A stretch of DNA of 64,000 nt from Capitella teleta (Eukaryota; Annelida; Polychaeta; Capitellidae), in assembly GCA_000328365.1 (NCBI GenBank), contig KB303020.1, positions 489,506-553,505 of the forward strand. Direction: 5' to 3'. The notes under the pieces are model-generated. The model saw only the letters and a program-made list of their open reading frames with translations, made no database searches and had not been told where the DNA came from. The stretch's first letter is position 1; every line of letters starts with the position of its first letter. This document shows positions 1 to 12,120 of the stretch, piece by piece. Made by a program: the position numbers and the translations under genes.

Positions 1-954
1 TACCGTGTAAACTTATGTAAGAATACCCAAGTGATATAAAATTTATACTTTTAAAGTTTGTATTAAATTGTACAGGGTGTAATATACTACAACAAACTTA
101 AATGGAAATAACTACAAAATAACTACAAACGAATAATAATAAAGAAAACAGGGGAAATTTACGCACCAAAATCAAACTTAAATGGAAAAAACAAACAGTA
201 CATAATAATTAATTTCATAGATAAACTTACTTCTTAACACAAAAGTATCTCGCCTGAAGTCCCGCACATGCAGAGGCCTGCTGCCAAGCCTCACGGAGCT
301 TGGCGTCTGGAGTTCGACTCTCTCCCAAAACTAAACTTTAACTTCTGAATTCTCTACTTATAAAAGGATTGCCGCACGTGTCAGATTATACGCGTTGACT
401 AAATAGTTGTATGCACGCGCTAAACAATTTACCGAGGGGCCATCTGGACTGAGGCCTAGATCATTCTTTTACAACAAAACTATTAACAATTAAATTAAAT
501 ATTCATTAAGGATTAATCCATCCTGTATTAATAATATATGCACATCGAAAATAATGATTATGTTGAAGGACGTGGCCGTCATCGGAGCCTTGAATCTTCC
601 GTAGGGGGTGATGACCTTCACAAGTTGATGAACAGAGTCGAATTGCGGCCACTGGTGAAGCCCGTCAGAATTGGGATTTCTACAAATATTAGAGGAGACA
701 TCATTCCCAAGAATAACGCAAATGCCAATTATAAGCCTTGCCCTTAGGATGCACGGAGTTCAGGGATCTTTTCTGATAACGTTGTTAACTTGTTAGATAT
801 TCGTTAATTATACAGTTATGTGTAATAAATACCATGATTTTACATTGCCACAATCATGTCAGCCACTCCAGAGCACCTTAATTAGCAACCACGCCGTAGC
901 AACGTCTCGCAATGGTAAAATCCCATAGGGAACTTCATCATTATTCGGAACAAC
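1..954. other. intergenic flank, no gene recognised
   Basis: This is AT-rich sequence with no exon I recognise. A 69-codon open frame at 538-747 has no motif known to me and no visible splice context, so I do not call it a gene. Near 310-322 a GAGTTCGACTC string resembles a tRNA B box, but no matching A box or acceptor stem was found. Confidence 0.5.
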
Positions 955-1345
955 AATATGGACTATTCTGTATAACCCCAATCTTCAAAGCTGGTATAAC
1001 ATGGAGGTACAAAACTATCGGCCGATCTCTTTTTTGCAAGCATTTTCAAAATTAATGGAAACATTACTACATGATAGAATCTATGCATTCTTACAACAGA
1101 ATGAAGTAATTAGTGAATACCAATATATGGGTTTCGAAAAAAAAAAAAGAAAAAAAAAATCAATAGTGAAATGGCCTTAGTTGTCACAACAAATAATATA
1201 ATTTCCTCTTTAAATTCTCTGCCGCATTCAACTTAACAAAAAAAGCTTTTAGATAGATAGATACAAATCTTTTTTAGATTATGTCATTATATTCTTTTTT
1301 TAAAAAAATGTATGTCAATGATAGCTTGAATAAATGATTATTATT
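955..1345 (+). mobile_element. decayed non-LTR retrotransposon (LINE) 3' fragment with reverse-transcriptase remnant
   Basis: A plus-strand stretch at about 1003-1138 reads as the start of a LINE reverse transcriptase, with the motif NYRPISFLQAFSKLMETLL. A frame change lies just upstream of it, where the string IFKAG is still visible in another frame. The homology ends in an A-rich run near 1139-1160. A tail-like string (gaataaatgattattatt) follows near 1329-1346, as LINE 3' ends often have. The copy is truncated and dead. Its RT fragment looks unlike the minus-strand LINE at 57-59 kb, so it is probably a different lineage. Family assignment beyond LINE is not possible by eye. Confidence 0.65.
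1221..1250 (+). repeat. 30-bp near-identical copy of part of HDAC8 exon 6
   Basis: Positions 1221-1250 match 3811-3840, inside HDAC8 exon 6, at 29 of 30 bases; the mismatch is A versus G at 1239. The matching exon segment encodes roughly the peptide [10 protein letters not shown]. The copy lies upstream of the HDAC8 start codon in the same orientation, within the LINE-derived sequence. It is too short to be a pseudogene and may be templated filler DNA. Confidence 0.7.
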
Positions 1346-1661
1346 AACTAGTCAACGCTATAACTGCATGCATATGATCAAAAGCTCATAATTAATATCC
1401 ACAGGAATGGGTGCCACAGATAGGAATAATTGAATTGCATTTTACATTCAGCAGGTTTAATTTTATCCAGTAATCACTAATATAGGCCAACTATCTAAAA
1501 ATCCCCCTAATTTGCATTGAGTACTCGTGTGGTTTTTCACTGACAGGAAGTTCAATGACACCATATGTAAGGGCGGGAACAAGGATTCGTCTGAACAATT
1601 CTGGGTTCATCTTTTGATAAATATCCTGAATTATTATCAAAGATTTATTGATTATTTGAAC

Positions 1662-4600
1662 ATGTCATCCGACAAAGACTCGTGCGAATCGAATGTGACA
1701 TCCAGTACCCGTGTTGCTTATGTATACAATGAACAGTACACTAAACTTTGTGATCAAATGCCGAAGATTCCGCTTCGGGTGAGTGCGTTATGATGATACT
1801 CATCATACTGATTTATGGCCAGTCGACTTAATGGTTCACAAACTTCATCCCATAAATAATCAAGTGCCACCTAATACTAACATTAGGCGATTAAGGTAAA
1901 CGTCGCATGTTTGGTCGTTAGCTCGGATTCTTAGCTCAGTCAGTGCTTACCTAAACTCCGCTGTTATAATTATGGCAACCACAGACTTGTGTCGGTTGTG
2001 AGTTGTGCCATCATGATTGCTATGCATCTGGACAGCACACCGTCATGTGACCATGATGACCATGATGATGATCCATCTGTTGAGAACTTGAGACTGAGTA
2101 AACTTCACTAATGAGGTTGTTTGTTAAGCTAGAAGAGGGACTCTAGATAGACAGCTGACATACCATGATGTAACCATAGCGAGAGTCCATGGTAAATGCA
2201 CCGTGCCCGATTCATCTGTGTGAGAATAGCGTAACTCACAATACGGTTACAGCCTGTATAATTATATGTATAATGTAGGTTGAACAAATCCTCCATTGCC
2301 ATCAAGATCGAGAGAAGATAGCACAAGTCTACAATCCAGGTGTCAGGTCAGGCTTTTATAACTAATATTCATTGTCCATATGGCTGAAAAGGGAATCAAG
2401 GATGAGATTTCAAAGCTTCTCAAAATTCCTTACATATTATGCATTGTCAATTTGGCGGCATCATTATATCCATTACTTTTTGGGCCAAACTGTGCAGTTT
2501 TATGCTGGTCAAAGGAATATCCTTCAGAGGGGCATATTTTAGCACTCAATTAAGCTTGGTGCATTATGTTGCATTACAGTTTTAGATTGGTCAGAGAGGA
2601 GATAATTTTTTCAGTGCTTCATTTCTGAGGCTAACAGCATGGATGCATTCCCCTCTGGGGAAATTACAGCAATAAGAACATATCTCCTTGAATTTGAAAT
2701 AAATAAAACTTTTGCATCTATACAGGCTTCAATGACCCATTCGTTGATAGCCGCATACGGATTACTTCCCCACTTGCAAGTGATAAGCCCTGAGGCAGCC
2801 TCGAAGGAAGACTTGAAGCTATTCCACTCAGAAGACTTCATTGACTGCTTGCGGAGATTGAGTGACCTTGATGATGAAGAAAAGTATGATGATGATGCTG
2901 AATCCTATGGATTGAGTGAGTTCTAACTTCTAATTTTAAAGTACGTAATAGAAAAACAGCTACAGCGGGTCCAGCCCAGTATGTTGATATTCAATGTTAT
3001 CAGACGCAAGAAAGTGGATTCCCTTGAAACATAATACTTATATTTTGCTTGAGATCAATGATCTGGCTTTTCCGCAGCGTAGAAAAACTGACATAATTAT
3101 GAGGTTATTTTTTGCAGTGTATGACTGCCCAGCATACCCTGGCGTCTACGATTATGCGAGTGCTGTGGTTGGAGGATCCATTGCAGCCGCCATACATTTA
3201 ACTGAAGGCCATTCTCAGGTGGCTGTGAACTGGGCTGGTGGTTGGCACCACGCCAAAAGGTTAGCCTACCTTCTGATCTTCTTGTTTTTTTATTTGTTGT
3301 TGCAGGAGTGAAGCATCGGGATTTTGTTATTTCAACGATATTGTAATTGCCATTCTAATCCTGAGGCAGAAGTTTGATCGAGTTCTGTACGTTGATCTTG
3401 ATTTGCATCATGGGGACGGTGTTGAGGACGCATTCTGCTCCACCCAAAAAGTGATGACGGTCTCCTTCCATAAAGTAGCCTCTGGATTCTTCCCTGGTAT
3501 TAAAATTGGTCCTGATAAATATTCATGATTATACAATATAATCTCTGTCAAAGGAACTGGATTAATAGAGGACATTGGGATTGGCAGAGGCCGCAATTAC
3601 ACGGTTAATGTCCCTCTAAAAGACGGTCTCACAGACGAAGTCTTTCTTGACATATTTTCAAGGTAATCTATAACTTGTGAATCCAATCAATACATTGTAG
3701 AAACTTGGTTCAATATTTCTTGCAGTGTGATCAACCGTGTGCACGGTGCCTTCAAACCGCAAGCTGTTGTGTGTCAGTGTGGAGCAGACGCCCTACATGG
3801 AGATCCTCATGCCGCATTCAACTTAACAGAAAAAGCTTTTGTTAGAAGTGTAGAATATTTACGGGAATGGGATTTTCCTCTTCTACTCTTGGGTGGAGGT
3901 TTGTTTCAATGGAATCATTTTTAGAACATTTTTTCCTTCAACATGCAAATATTATTTTCAGGAGGATACAATTTTGCCAACACTGCTCGCTGTTGGGCTT
4001 CTATCACCGGAAGTTTACTCCACAAAGAATTACCTACTGACATTCCAGAACATAGGGTATGGCTAATTTAATCCTAGATGTTGTCTGCATGATTATAATG
4101 TAAATTATTGTGGGTTTTTTTTCTTTTTTCATAGTTTTTCTCTGATTTTGGCCCTGGATATGAGTTAACTATTGAACCAGGGAACCAGCGAGATCTCAAT
4201 TCTGAGAAATACATTGAAGAAATTAGAGAAAGGATATTTGGTTTGTACTTTTTTGTTATCATTATCTCTCTTTTTTTTATGTGATATAGAGTTTTTGCTT
4301 CTCTGAATTGTAGGCTAATTGTACAATTGGATTTTCTCTGTTTGAATGTCTTGAAGCGGTATTCAAAGAATCTTTGGATCATACTGGAGTTTTAACGAGG
4401 ATGTGTATTCATTCTGAAATCTTTTTAGATTGATTCTAATGACTTTTAAACATGCAGCAAGATCAATATCAAAAGACCTGTCAGCTATATGTATAATCCA
4501 AGACCAAACAGGAAACAAGAGTGGTTTTGAGATATTCTGCGTTGGAAGAAAAATAGTTAAGAGTTATTCTGCATAAAAAAAAAGGGGAAATCGTGCACCT

Positions 4601-5016
4601 CTAAGAGGAATGCAACATTTCTTTTATTAGAACTTCTGATGAGCTCACTTGCAGCTCTCATTGTTATAATAAGAGAATTGCATCAATGACTTAAAGCAAT
4701 AATTTTCAAGAATCTCTCAAATTCCAAGTTCTATGCACTGCGTCAATGGCATTCAGTAGTATCACTCTGCCACTACTAAGATTCCTCGTGGCTCTAAGCC
4801 TTGACTTTATTTGATTCAAACGTGTTTGGCACCACATAACACTCGCTAGTGTTGGTGTGTCGTAAAACATCGATTTTCTTTCTTTCTTGGGCACAAATAG
4901 TTGTAAATAATTATAGATGTTTCCTTTTTTCAAGATAAAAATTTCCTTTTTTTCTTTTCTCCTCCCCAGGTGATTTGGAAAATGTAGAAGTCGAAGAAGA
5001 TGGCAACCCTCGGTGA
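1662..5016 (+). CDS. HDAC8: histone deacetylase 8 (class I, zinc-dependent lysine deacetylase)
   Basis: A class I lysine deacetylase, which removes acetyl groups from histone and cohesin lysines using a zinc ion. Exons: 1662-1778, 2726-2915, 3118-3259, 3306-3496, 3554-3662, 3726-3898, 3962-4056, 4135-4240, 4970-5016. All have GT-AG borders in matching phase, giving 389 aa against 377 in human. The start ATG lies just before the segment [20 protein letters not shown], which aligns with the HDAC8 N terminus. Catalytic landmarks are intact: [10 protein letters not shown] (tandem His), DLDLHHGDG (zinc Asp and His), CGADALHGD (zinc Asp) and [14 protein letters not shown] (transition-state Tyr). 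There is no long C-terminal tail of the HDAC1/2/3 kind, which supports HDAC8. The C terminus is short and acidic ([15 protein letters not shown]). Intron 1 is 947 bases and intron 8 is 729; the rest are about 45-200. Confidence 0.95.
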
Positions 5017-5625
5017 AAAAGTACTTGTTTTGATTGTGTCACAATTATCTCTTCTTCTGGCAGCATAAATACCCAATAATACTCAAGACTCGTATGAATT
5101 TGTGTTCTTCTTGGAAATCTGAATACCAGTATACACCCTGCAGTTGGAGCAAGTTCTTTTGTAAGTCTGCCTCAAGATAGCCCCGGGGCAGAAATTTCAA
5201 CAGGTGAAACGGTTATGTTTGGTGTGTTGCAGAAGCTCATTCGACTTGATTGATTTACTTGAACTAGTGTGATACCATAATGGTGTTGAATGATATCTAT
5301 GAATGATGAATCAATTTTCTTAATTTTTAAATGTGTACTCGTATAACAATATTATACGCTGTGTACTACTGTCTATGGTGGTATGCAGGATGAAGAACCC
5401 TTGGGATTTATCGATAAGAGTAGAGGGAAACCCTGGTCCCGGGCCTTCTGTTCTGGCGCCCGTATCATCCGATTGGTTTGGGTGGAGCCGTAAAACCCCG
5501 GCCATCACGCACGCATAACAATATTATAATGGGAGCTGATCACATAAGGAGAGCATTTTGGTTCGATTCTGGTTATGTTATAAATGTATGTGACACATTG
5601 ATGCCTTGATATGGTGCTTATACAA

Positions 5626-5631
5626 AATAAA
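5626..5631 (+). terminator. polyadenylation signal, probable HDAC8 3' end
   Basis: AATAAA lies 610 bases after the HDAC8 stop. It is the first canonical plus-strand signal I found downstream. The assignment is inferred from distance only. Confidence 0.45.
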
Positions 5632-6919
5632 AGACACACATAATGGCTTTATTTGAATTTAACTAAAGCGTGCAGGAGGTAAATTGAAGAATTTAATTAA
5701 TCTGTAAATGAACATGTACTATCCGAAAATGTTGCCATATTTTTATTGGATTTGGATATCCTGTGAATCTGTCGGATAGTCAGATATCAGATTCGGCTTA
5801 ACATTGCCTAACAGCCCTAACTGAGCGACGAATACAAGCAAACCATGCAGAAGGAATCCACAAGGCGATAATACCCGCATTTGTTTTTGTTTTTTTTATT
5901 TGCTTCTTGAACGTTATATGACCTGACTTAAGAAATCCCCGATAATTGAAGGTGGATTAATGAAGAGGGCTGAAAACATGACACAATTAACATTATAAAC
6001 GATTCGTCCCTGGGAAATAAAGGATTTCATACAGGGCAGATTAGCATGGTCTGACTGTACATGTATTTGTTGATGGTGATAACTACATGTACTCCCTGGC
6101 TCAAAAAGGGATCCCTTGGAAATTTGTTGACAAGATGGTCTAAGTGGTCATATGCCTGAGGCCATGAAAATAGAATACTGCCCCCAAAACTATGTTCTGC
6201 AGTACAAAATAATACAAGAGAAACTCAGGAATAATTCTGGTATAACTTTTATTTGCTAAATATGAAAGACAAAGCATTTTCTATCACATGAATAATAATT
6301 CTCTACATTGGAAATAGTAAAGAGAACTCAATTGAGAAAAACTATATATGAAACTTATGCGCTCCTTAGTGACGGACCTCGGAGAGGGAACATTTGCCAG
6401 CATTCTGCTCTCACCTCTCGAGATAAGGTCCTGACAGCCCTAAGAGTGCATGAGTTAGATATTAGATAAAAACAAAATAAAAGATCTATAATTGAGATGT
6501 TTAAAGCTAAAATAAGTCAAATTAGACCTGATTCATGAAAGGAATTTGAATGAACATAATAAAAATACACAGTAAATAAATGGAAAGATAAAAGTGAACT
6601 AGCACACACAGAATACTTTTGAAAGAGGGTTGTTTACACCTGAAATGAGCGGAGGGGTATAAGGTATAGCACTAAATGAACGTAGGAAGAATACAAAGCA
6701 TGCTAGAAAAACTAGTAATTAATCAAGTCTAACAAATGCATGATATGAAGAGGACCAATTGAGGCAATGACAGTTATTACTCGAACTTCTGTATGGGTTA
6801 AGAAATGGGTTGACACCTGTAATGGAATGGAGGGTTGTGTTTGGTCTCTGCAACAAACAGTTGGTTGGAAAATTCTGATTTACATCTGTCTATGTTATGT
6901 GATATGATTAAACAGACAA

Positions 6920-6925
6920 TTTATT
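6920..6925 (-). terminator. candidate polyadenylation signal for GSKIP
   Basis: TTTATT on the plus strand reads AATAAA on the minus strand, about 940 bases past the GSKIP stop. A second minus-strand AATAAA lies at 6248-6253. Which is used cannot be told from sequence. Confidence 0.3.
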
Positions 6926-7866
6926 TGGCTTGTAGGTTTTGTCCCAGTAAACATGTAAAATTGTACATGTACTGTGAATGTTGAGATTTTTCTGATTTCC
7001 ACATGTGCTGGGGAAAATTCAACATTCAAAGCAAAAATACATGAGCTGGTTTGATATAATTATAAGAAGTGGGTATTGTGATGCAGTAAAATGCAATAAA
7101 ACAAGATGCAAATTACTCATGTATGAAAAAAGTTGGATAGATTTGAAATGAAGTGTTGCGCCCGTGGAAAGATGACAATAATTAAGACTTCAAGCTGTGT
7201 GAGCATTTTTGTGGGATAAGTCTAGACTGAAACACAAGGGAGAGGCTTGAATTACAGAAACACACAGGGGTCAATTAAACATGTAAATACTGAAAGGTTT
7301 CTAAACCAGTTTTTCTGTCTCCATTCTTTTGAATTCCTATCTCAGCTGATATAATATATCATAATTGTATCACTGCAACTTTTATCACTGGCTATTTTTG
7401 ATCACAATACTCGAGTATGATTTCACATTTAGCCTAAGCTAAAAATGACTAAATCACATGGCTCAATCTAAACCTAGGTTGCATAGTTTTGCGACACAGA
7501 TTTCATAAAACATACTAAGAACATGAGAAGTAGAAGATATTCTTTCAAAACAGATCAACGTTAAAAAGATCAAACAATAAAACCTCTAAGACAAAACATG
7601 GTATAGCTTTGAATCATTTTGTGGCACAAAAACATCAATTCTGAGATCTTTGTAAGGACCGATAACATCCACAAGTACAGAAGAGCTTTGATTCATTGAG
7701 CGATAGGAGTCAGCAGTAGGAAACCGGACACACATCTTACAACGGATTTGAGCAGAGCGGAAAGCGATTCATTGCATCAAAGAATGTTACACCTGTAATG
7801 AGAAGAGGATGTAGTAAGAAATGCACCACACTCAGGGGTTTTGGTCTAACCTGATGAAGCATATCA

Positions 7867-9822
7867 CTATTGGCCTTCACTGTCTCCAATGTCATTAGTT
7901 TCTTTCAAGGCACTTAGTTTCATGAAGAGGGCGTCACCAAAAGAATTGCGGTAGCCAGGACTGACATCATCCAACAGGGCGTAGATGGTTTCGAAGTGCC
8001 GAGAGAATTTTCGTTCATCAGTGGTCACTTTATTGAATTCATTGCCAACGATCTGTAAAAAAAGTTCAGAGAAATCAATTTTTAATGCGAGTTGCGAGTA
8101 TATATCCACCTATGGCTTAAAACCTGTCTGGAACTTACTTAGTTGTAAATATATATAAACAGAGTGATAACTGCTTTTAATTTATACAGACAGGAAAACA
8201 ATTAAATATAAAAACTGTAAGCAGTCATAAGACTCAAATATCGTTTGCTTTGTGTGATCACAATTCACAAGCCAAAATCTAAATCACTAGTAGGTTTTTT
8301 TTAATGAAAACGTATTTACTGTTTATTTATATCCTTTTAAGATGTCAATATTTCATCCCTCAACCATTCCACATTGAGGTTGCACCCCAAAATGTTTCCA
8401 ATGCTGGTTATGACCCTGAAGCAGGACCATGTCAACAGGGCGAGTAAAAATATCAAGAATGGTCGCCATGGCGAGTAAAAATTTAGCTCTCCAAATAAAA
8501 TGTAAAGGGCAAATTCTTTGGTCAATCCCAAACAATAATTTTTTGTTCAATCCTCAGTTAATAAACTGAAACCTGTGAGCCCATGCAGGCGCCTAATATC
8601 ATGCCTGCAAGTTTGAATTAGCTGCCACCATGTCGATTGTCGACGCCAGATCAGACGAGTTATTAGTGGTGCTGCCGTTGTTTTTACTGCATTCACATCT
8701 CTTCAAATTAAGTCGCGTCTTAGGTATAGTATGTTATATTGGTAGTTAGTCTCAATACTATAGTACATGTAGTAGCAGCGGTTGATGATTTCATGAAACT
8801 TTGCTTCTGTCATCTCCTCACTGACGCGACATTTGGAATCGGAAGTTGATTTCCAACTCATGCTCCAATACGCAAGTTGATACGGTTTAGTTAGTGCTCG
8901 AGTTAACAAGTTTTTATACCGAATTGTTTCTAAAGAGAGCGCACCCTTTTATGAGCACACCCCAGCCTTTTTACAGTTGCAACTTTTCACTTCTAATGAA
9001 CGCGCACCCCTTGGTCTGCCTTTCCCCATGTCGAACGGCCTTATCTCTTGAACGGCCCATGTGTCAATCAATGCACCCAGACGCCACCGTGACACCCACC
9101 AGGCGATAGCGCGTTTACACAAGTATGAGTGATTCGCCTCTTATCTTCCCTGCTGCTTGCCCCCGCCACAGGTATGCCAACAGTTATGCAGCCAGCACCG
9201 TGCTCGCGTGTGATTGTACAGCAGTCGTTACTACTAGTAAGAAATAAAAAGGTTTGCATCCGGTCAAGTTTTATTGATTGATACTAATGATCTAACACAT
9301 ATGGAGGATAATTACGCAACTACCTGTACACTAGTCAGTTTCAAATTTCAATGTCAGGGATGCATATACCCAACACCTTTCAGCTTGAAACTTGCTGTAT
9401 AGCTTTTCATTGTAATTTTTTATAGTCTAAGTGAAGCCTGATTGATTTTATGCGCTTCCGGCGATTTAAAAGGCTGACCGCAGCCAGAGGCTCGCAAGCA
9501 ATTAAGCCCGAGCGTCATGTGTGGTAACATGGATGATGGTGAGGATGGGATCGTCGTCACCCTGGTCAGTAGTCCCTATAGAGTATAGTACATGAGACCT
9601 GGCACTGGACTGGTGACTCACTCTAAATCCTTGACAGGAGAGCTGGATGCAAAGCCGCTGATTCTCCCGAGTTGTCAGGTTCATGTAAACCAAATCTTTG
9701 GTATAGGGTAATTCCTGAGACACCACTACATCTTTGACAGCAAATGCGATCTCTTTGGCTGCTTCCTCGGCCTCGATTGTCAAGATTCTGTCTTCGAAAA
9801 CAAATACTGAATCTCTCGCCAT
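7867..9822 (-). CDS. GSKIP: GSK3B-interacting protein (GSKIP/DUF727 domain)
   Basis: A small cytoplasmic scaffold protein. Family members bind GSK3-beta and, in vertebrates, the RII subunits of protein kinase A. Two exons on the minus strand: 9822-9622 (67 codons) and 8052-7867 (61 codons plus stop), joined in phase 0 across a 1.57 kb intron with donor GTGAGT and acceptor TTTACAG. The 128-aa product compares with 139 in human. The first exon carries LTIEAEEAAKEIAFAVKDV, equivalent to human LEAEAVVNDVLFAVNNM. The second carries TIYALLDDVSPGYRNSFGDA, equivalent to human [20 protein letters not shown]. The start ATG at 9822 is the only one before the conserved block. The human N-terminal extension is mostly absent. 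The intron holds no recognised gene. Confidence 0.92.
8630..8749 (+). other. short ATG-started open frame with ideal Kozak context
   Basis: A 39-codon frame in the GSKIP intron, on the opposite strand, begins GCCACCATG, a perfect animal start context. The product (MSIVDARSDELLVVLPLFLL and 19 more residues) is hydrophobic. It might be an orphan peptide, the start of a spliced gene, or the N terminus of a decayed transposase. I cannot choose, and chance is possible. Confidence 0.2.
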
Positions 9823-11189
9823 GGTTTTAGAAAATGGTGAAAGTGTTCAGCGGTTGGAAGCCCGAAGCGTACACCAGGTGGCGCAATTGTCGATTTTCTC
9901 TTAATTTTTCTAATAAATAAATGATAACCACGGTTCATCGCACCGTTATTGCCCCTCGATCCAATAAAAGATGCCTCACTTTCATTTACTTAATTGAAAG
10001 ACAGTGCTTAAGTGTTCACAGTTCGATTTGCGTAATATTTTGCTCTTTTTTTTTTTTTTTTCAATATCTGCATGGGCTGCTGGAGTACTAATACTAGGGT
10101 GGTTTTTGCCAAGCTCCCCCAGGGTAGCGGAGCAGTTCCTACACTACGCTAGGCTTGGGGAGCTATTTTTGGCCGAACGTCGGCCTCATTCGACCAATTC
10201 ACCAAAAACTGCTTCATTGGTTCCCTGGTCATATATATGACACAGGCATATACACCGATGACAGGTGGTATCTCATTGACTGCTATTTATACTAATATTT
10301 AGTCAACTTCATTCTTTTTATTAACTTCTCTATTATAGATCTACATATTAATTTCCTAGAGTACAGCCATGGATCTATTCAGCATGAAATGACTGACCCA
10401 ACATCTTTCTAGCAGGCAACTCCCTCGTGTCACTGGAATTGATCTGCATGTCAAAAAGTATACAAATGTGGAAAAACTAGTTCTTATAGGCATTTAACAT
10501 TTAAAAGTTAATACAATCATACATGTAATTATACCCAACAAAATCAGAGAAGAGAGTTGGAAAAAAAGTGTACATGGTGCACTAACTATAGTCAGCACAT
10601 AACACAAATGCATAAGCGCAGCTAGACCATCAAATCAAACCGTTCTCACTTCATCCTCCGCCAAGCACAATCAATCATACAATGTGTGCAGGTTAGTGAC
10701 ATTTTCATGCTCAAGTTATACCTGTTGAAAATATTTAAAGAAGAGAAACTCCAATAGTGATAATTAGTATGAATGTATGTTATAAACAATCTTATTAGAG
10801 TTTATTGCCGAATAATATCAAATTGTTGTTGATAGTGAAGCAGACCAAACACAGAGCTGAGTGAGACATCATTATGAAAATGATGAGTAAATGCCCGCAC
10901 ATGCAGCTCTGAGTATGGCTTATTCGAGAGAACAGAAGCAGCTTCTATCACTCTATGACAGTGAATGGGTGAGTCACTGATTGTCGAATCGGCCAACAGG
11001 CAACACGACCTCCACTTCAGCAAGGCGTTTCAACGTGATATCTTCAGGTTAAGAGTTGGTGAATTAGGTCGAATGGTAAATTAGATTCACGAGTATTTTA
11101 ACTATGATTTACATAAACTTAATATCAATGACATAAGGTTCAACTGGTCGTAATTAGCAAATACTGTGAATTCATTTTCACTCGCCTCG
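9823..11189. other. upstream flank of GSKIP, no gene recognised
   Basis: The GSKIP promoter must lie in the first few hundred bases (minus-strand transcription), but no single element stands out. Apart from the hairpin repeat at 10112-10164, only low-complexity T runs (10047-10062) are evident. An open frame at 10802-11023 on the minus strand has no recognisable motif. Confidence 0.5.
10112..10164. repeat. short hairpin (foldback) repeat, copy 1 of 2
   Basis: A 53-bp unit begins AGCTCCCCCAGGGTAGCGG and ends with its imperfect reverse complement CTTGGGGAGCT, with a short loop between. A second copy lies at 51200-51250. The arms pair over about 18 bases with one bulge. Both copies share the arms and the CACTACGCTA segment, while the loop differs. 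This suggests a tiny foldback element or a selected RNA/DNA hairpin. Confidence 0.75.
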
Positions 11190-11444
11190 CCTTGTGCGCC
11201 ATCTTGGGAATTCCGAGTGACGTCATGTAAAATCAAGTGAAATGGATGTACCAAAATAGGGGTGGCTTTTAAAAGGTGCGTGCCGGTGCTTCTGTTCAGT
11301 AGCGCCGGAGACCAGCGAACAAGAACTACGTGCTTGTTCACACGATAAGGTGCCCTGACAGCCTGCACGCAGTGCTCTGCTCGCGTGCTCAGTTCAGTAT
11401 CTTCCCGTCTTCCATGCGACCTACTCCTACATTCTGAGCGTTAT
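11190..11444 (+). promoter_or_regulatory. probable CPOX promoter and non-coding first exon
   Basis: This GC-richer patch in AT-rich surroundings holds a YY1-like GCCATCTT (11198-11205) and a perfect cyclic-AMP response element TGACGTCA (11218-11225). Downstream a strong donor GTAAGT starts at 11445. A matching acceptor (TTGTTCACAG) precedes the CPOX start-codon exon at 14362. The simplest reading is a 5' UTR exon ending at 11444, spliced over a 2.9 kb intron. The transcription start is not determined. Confidence 0.5.
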
Positions 11445-12120
11445 GTAAGTATTTACTATTCTTATTTCAGAGTATCCGCGGAATCGTGTTTGTTATGTAG
11501 TATGTCAGCTAGACCTCTCAGGTCAATCGAGTCAAGTCAAATATGTAAAATTACCAATTAAATTATAGTTTAATAAATTTACAGGTCAACCCAGACGTTA
11601 AGTTACAACCGGTTGTAACTTACCGAGTCATTCTTATTTCCTATCCACTTATTAGTTAATATGTTCTATGAATTAACTATCATTAAATTTCCACATTGAA
11701 ATGTTCATATCTGATTATCTCATTGATTATATGGTAAATATTATTTAAGAATAGGGTTTGAAAAGGTCAGTCTGTCACCGTGATATGATTTATAATTTAA
11801 TTAATAATGTTACATAAGTTGACTTGACTTCAATTGACCTGAATCATGGTCTAGCTCAGTAGCTGACATGCTACAGTAACAGTGGGACAGGGGAGGTATG
11901 TGGACCTGGCCTGATTTATATGTGCTATGAAGGGTCATTGATGGGTGTGTCATTTTGTTTCCCCCAAATAAAACTCAACAAATTTTGGTGGTGGACATTT
12001 GCACGGTTATTTTTTAGGAGTTACCGGCAGTTAGATCATCACTGACTGTGTGAAGAAGGAATGATGCAGAAGCTTACAAGGCCAATCAAAGTGAGCTATT
12101 ATTAATCATGGCCTTAACTA

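Larger units (their letters stand above)
5017..7866. other. convergent 3' flanks of HDAC8 and GSKIP
   Basis: HDAC8 and GSKIP face each other here, so this holds both 3' UTRs and AT-rich spacer. AATAAA signals are listed separately. On the minus strand an ATG-started 49-codon open frame (7586-7735) has protein-like composition, but I do not recognise it. Near 6635, 6812 and 7790 three strings read on the minus strand as acceptor-like (pyrimidines then ACAG/TCAG then GTGT). No gene is supported from these. Confidence 0.5.

Noticed and set aside
240-330. tRNA gene suggested by GAGTTCGACTC and a CCAAGC/GCTTGG stem
   Set aside because: No A box, no acceptor stem and a mismatched T stem.
1935-1965. 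tRNA-like A box (TTAGCTCAGTCAGTGCTTACC) in HDAC8 intron 1
   Set aside because: No B box at a suitable distance, so at most a degraded SINE head.
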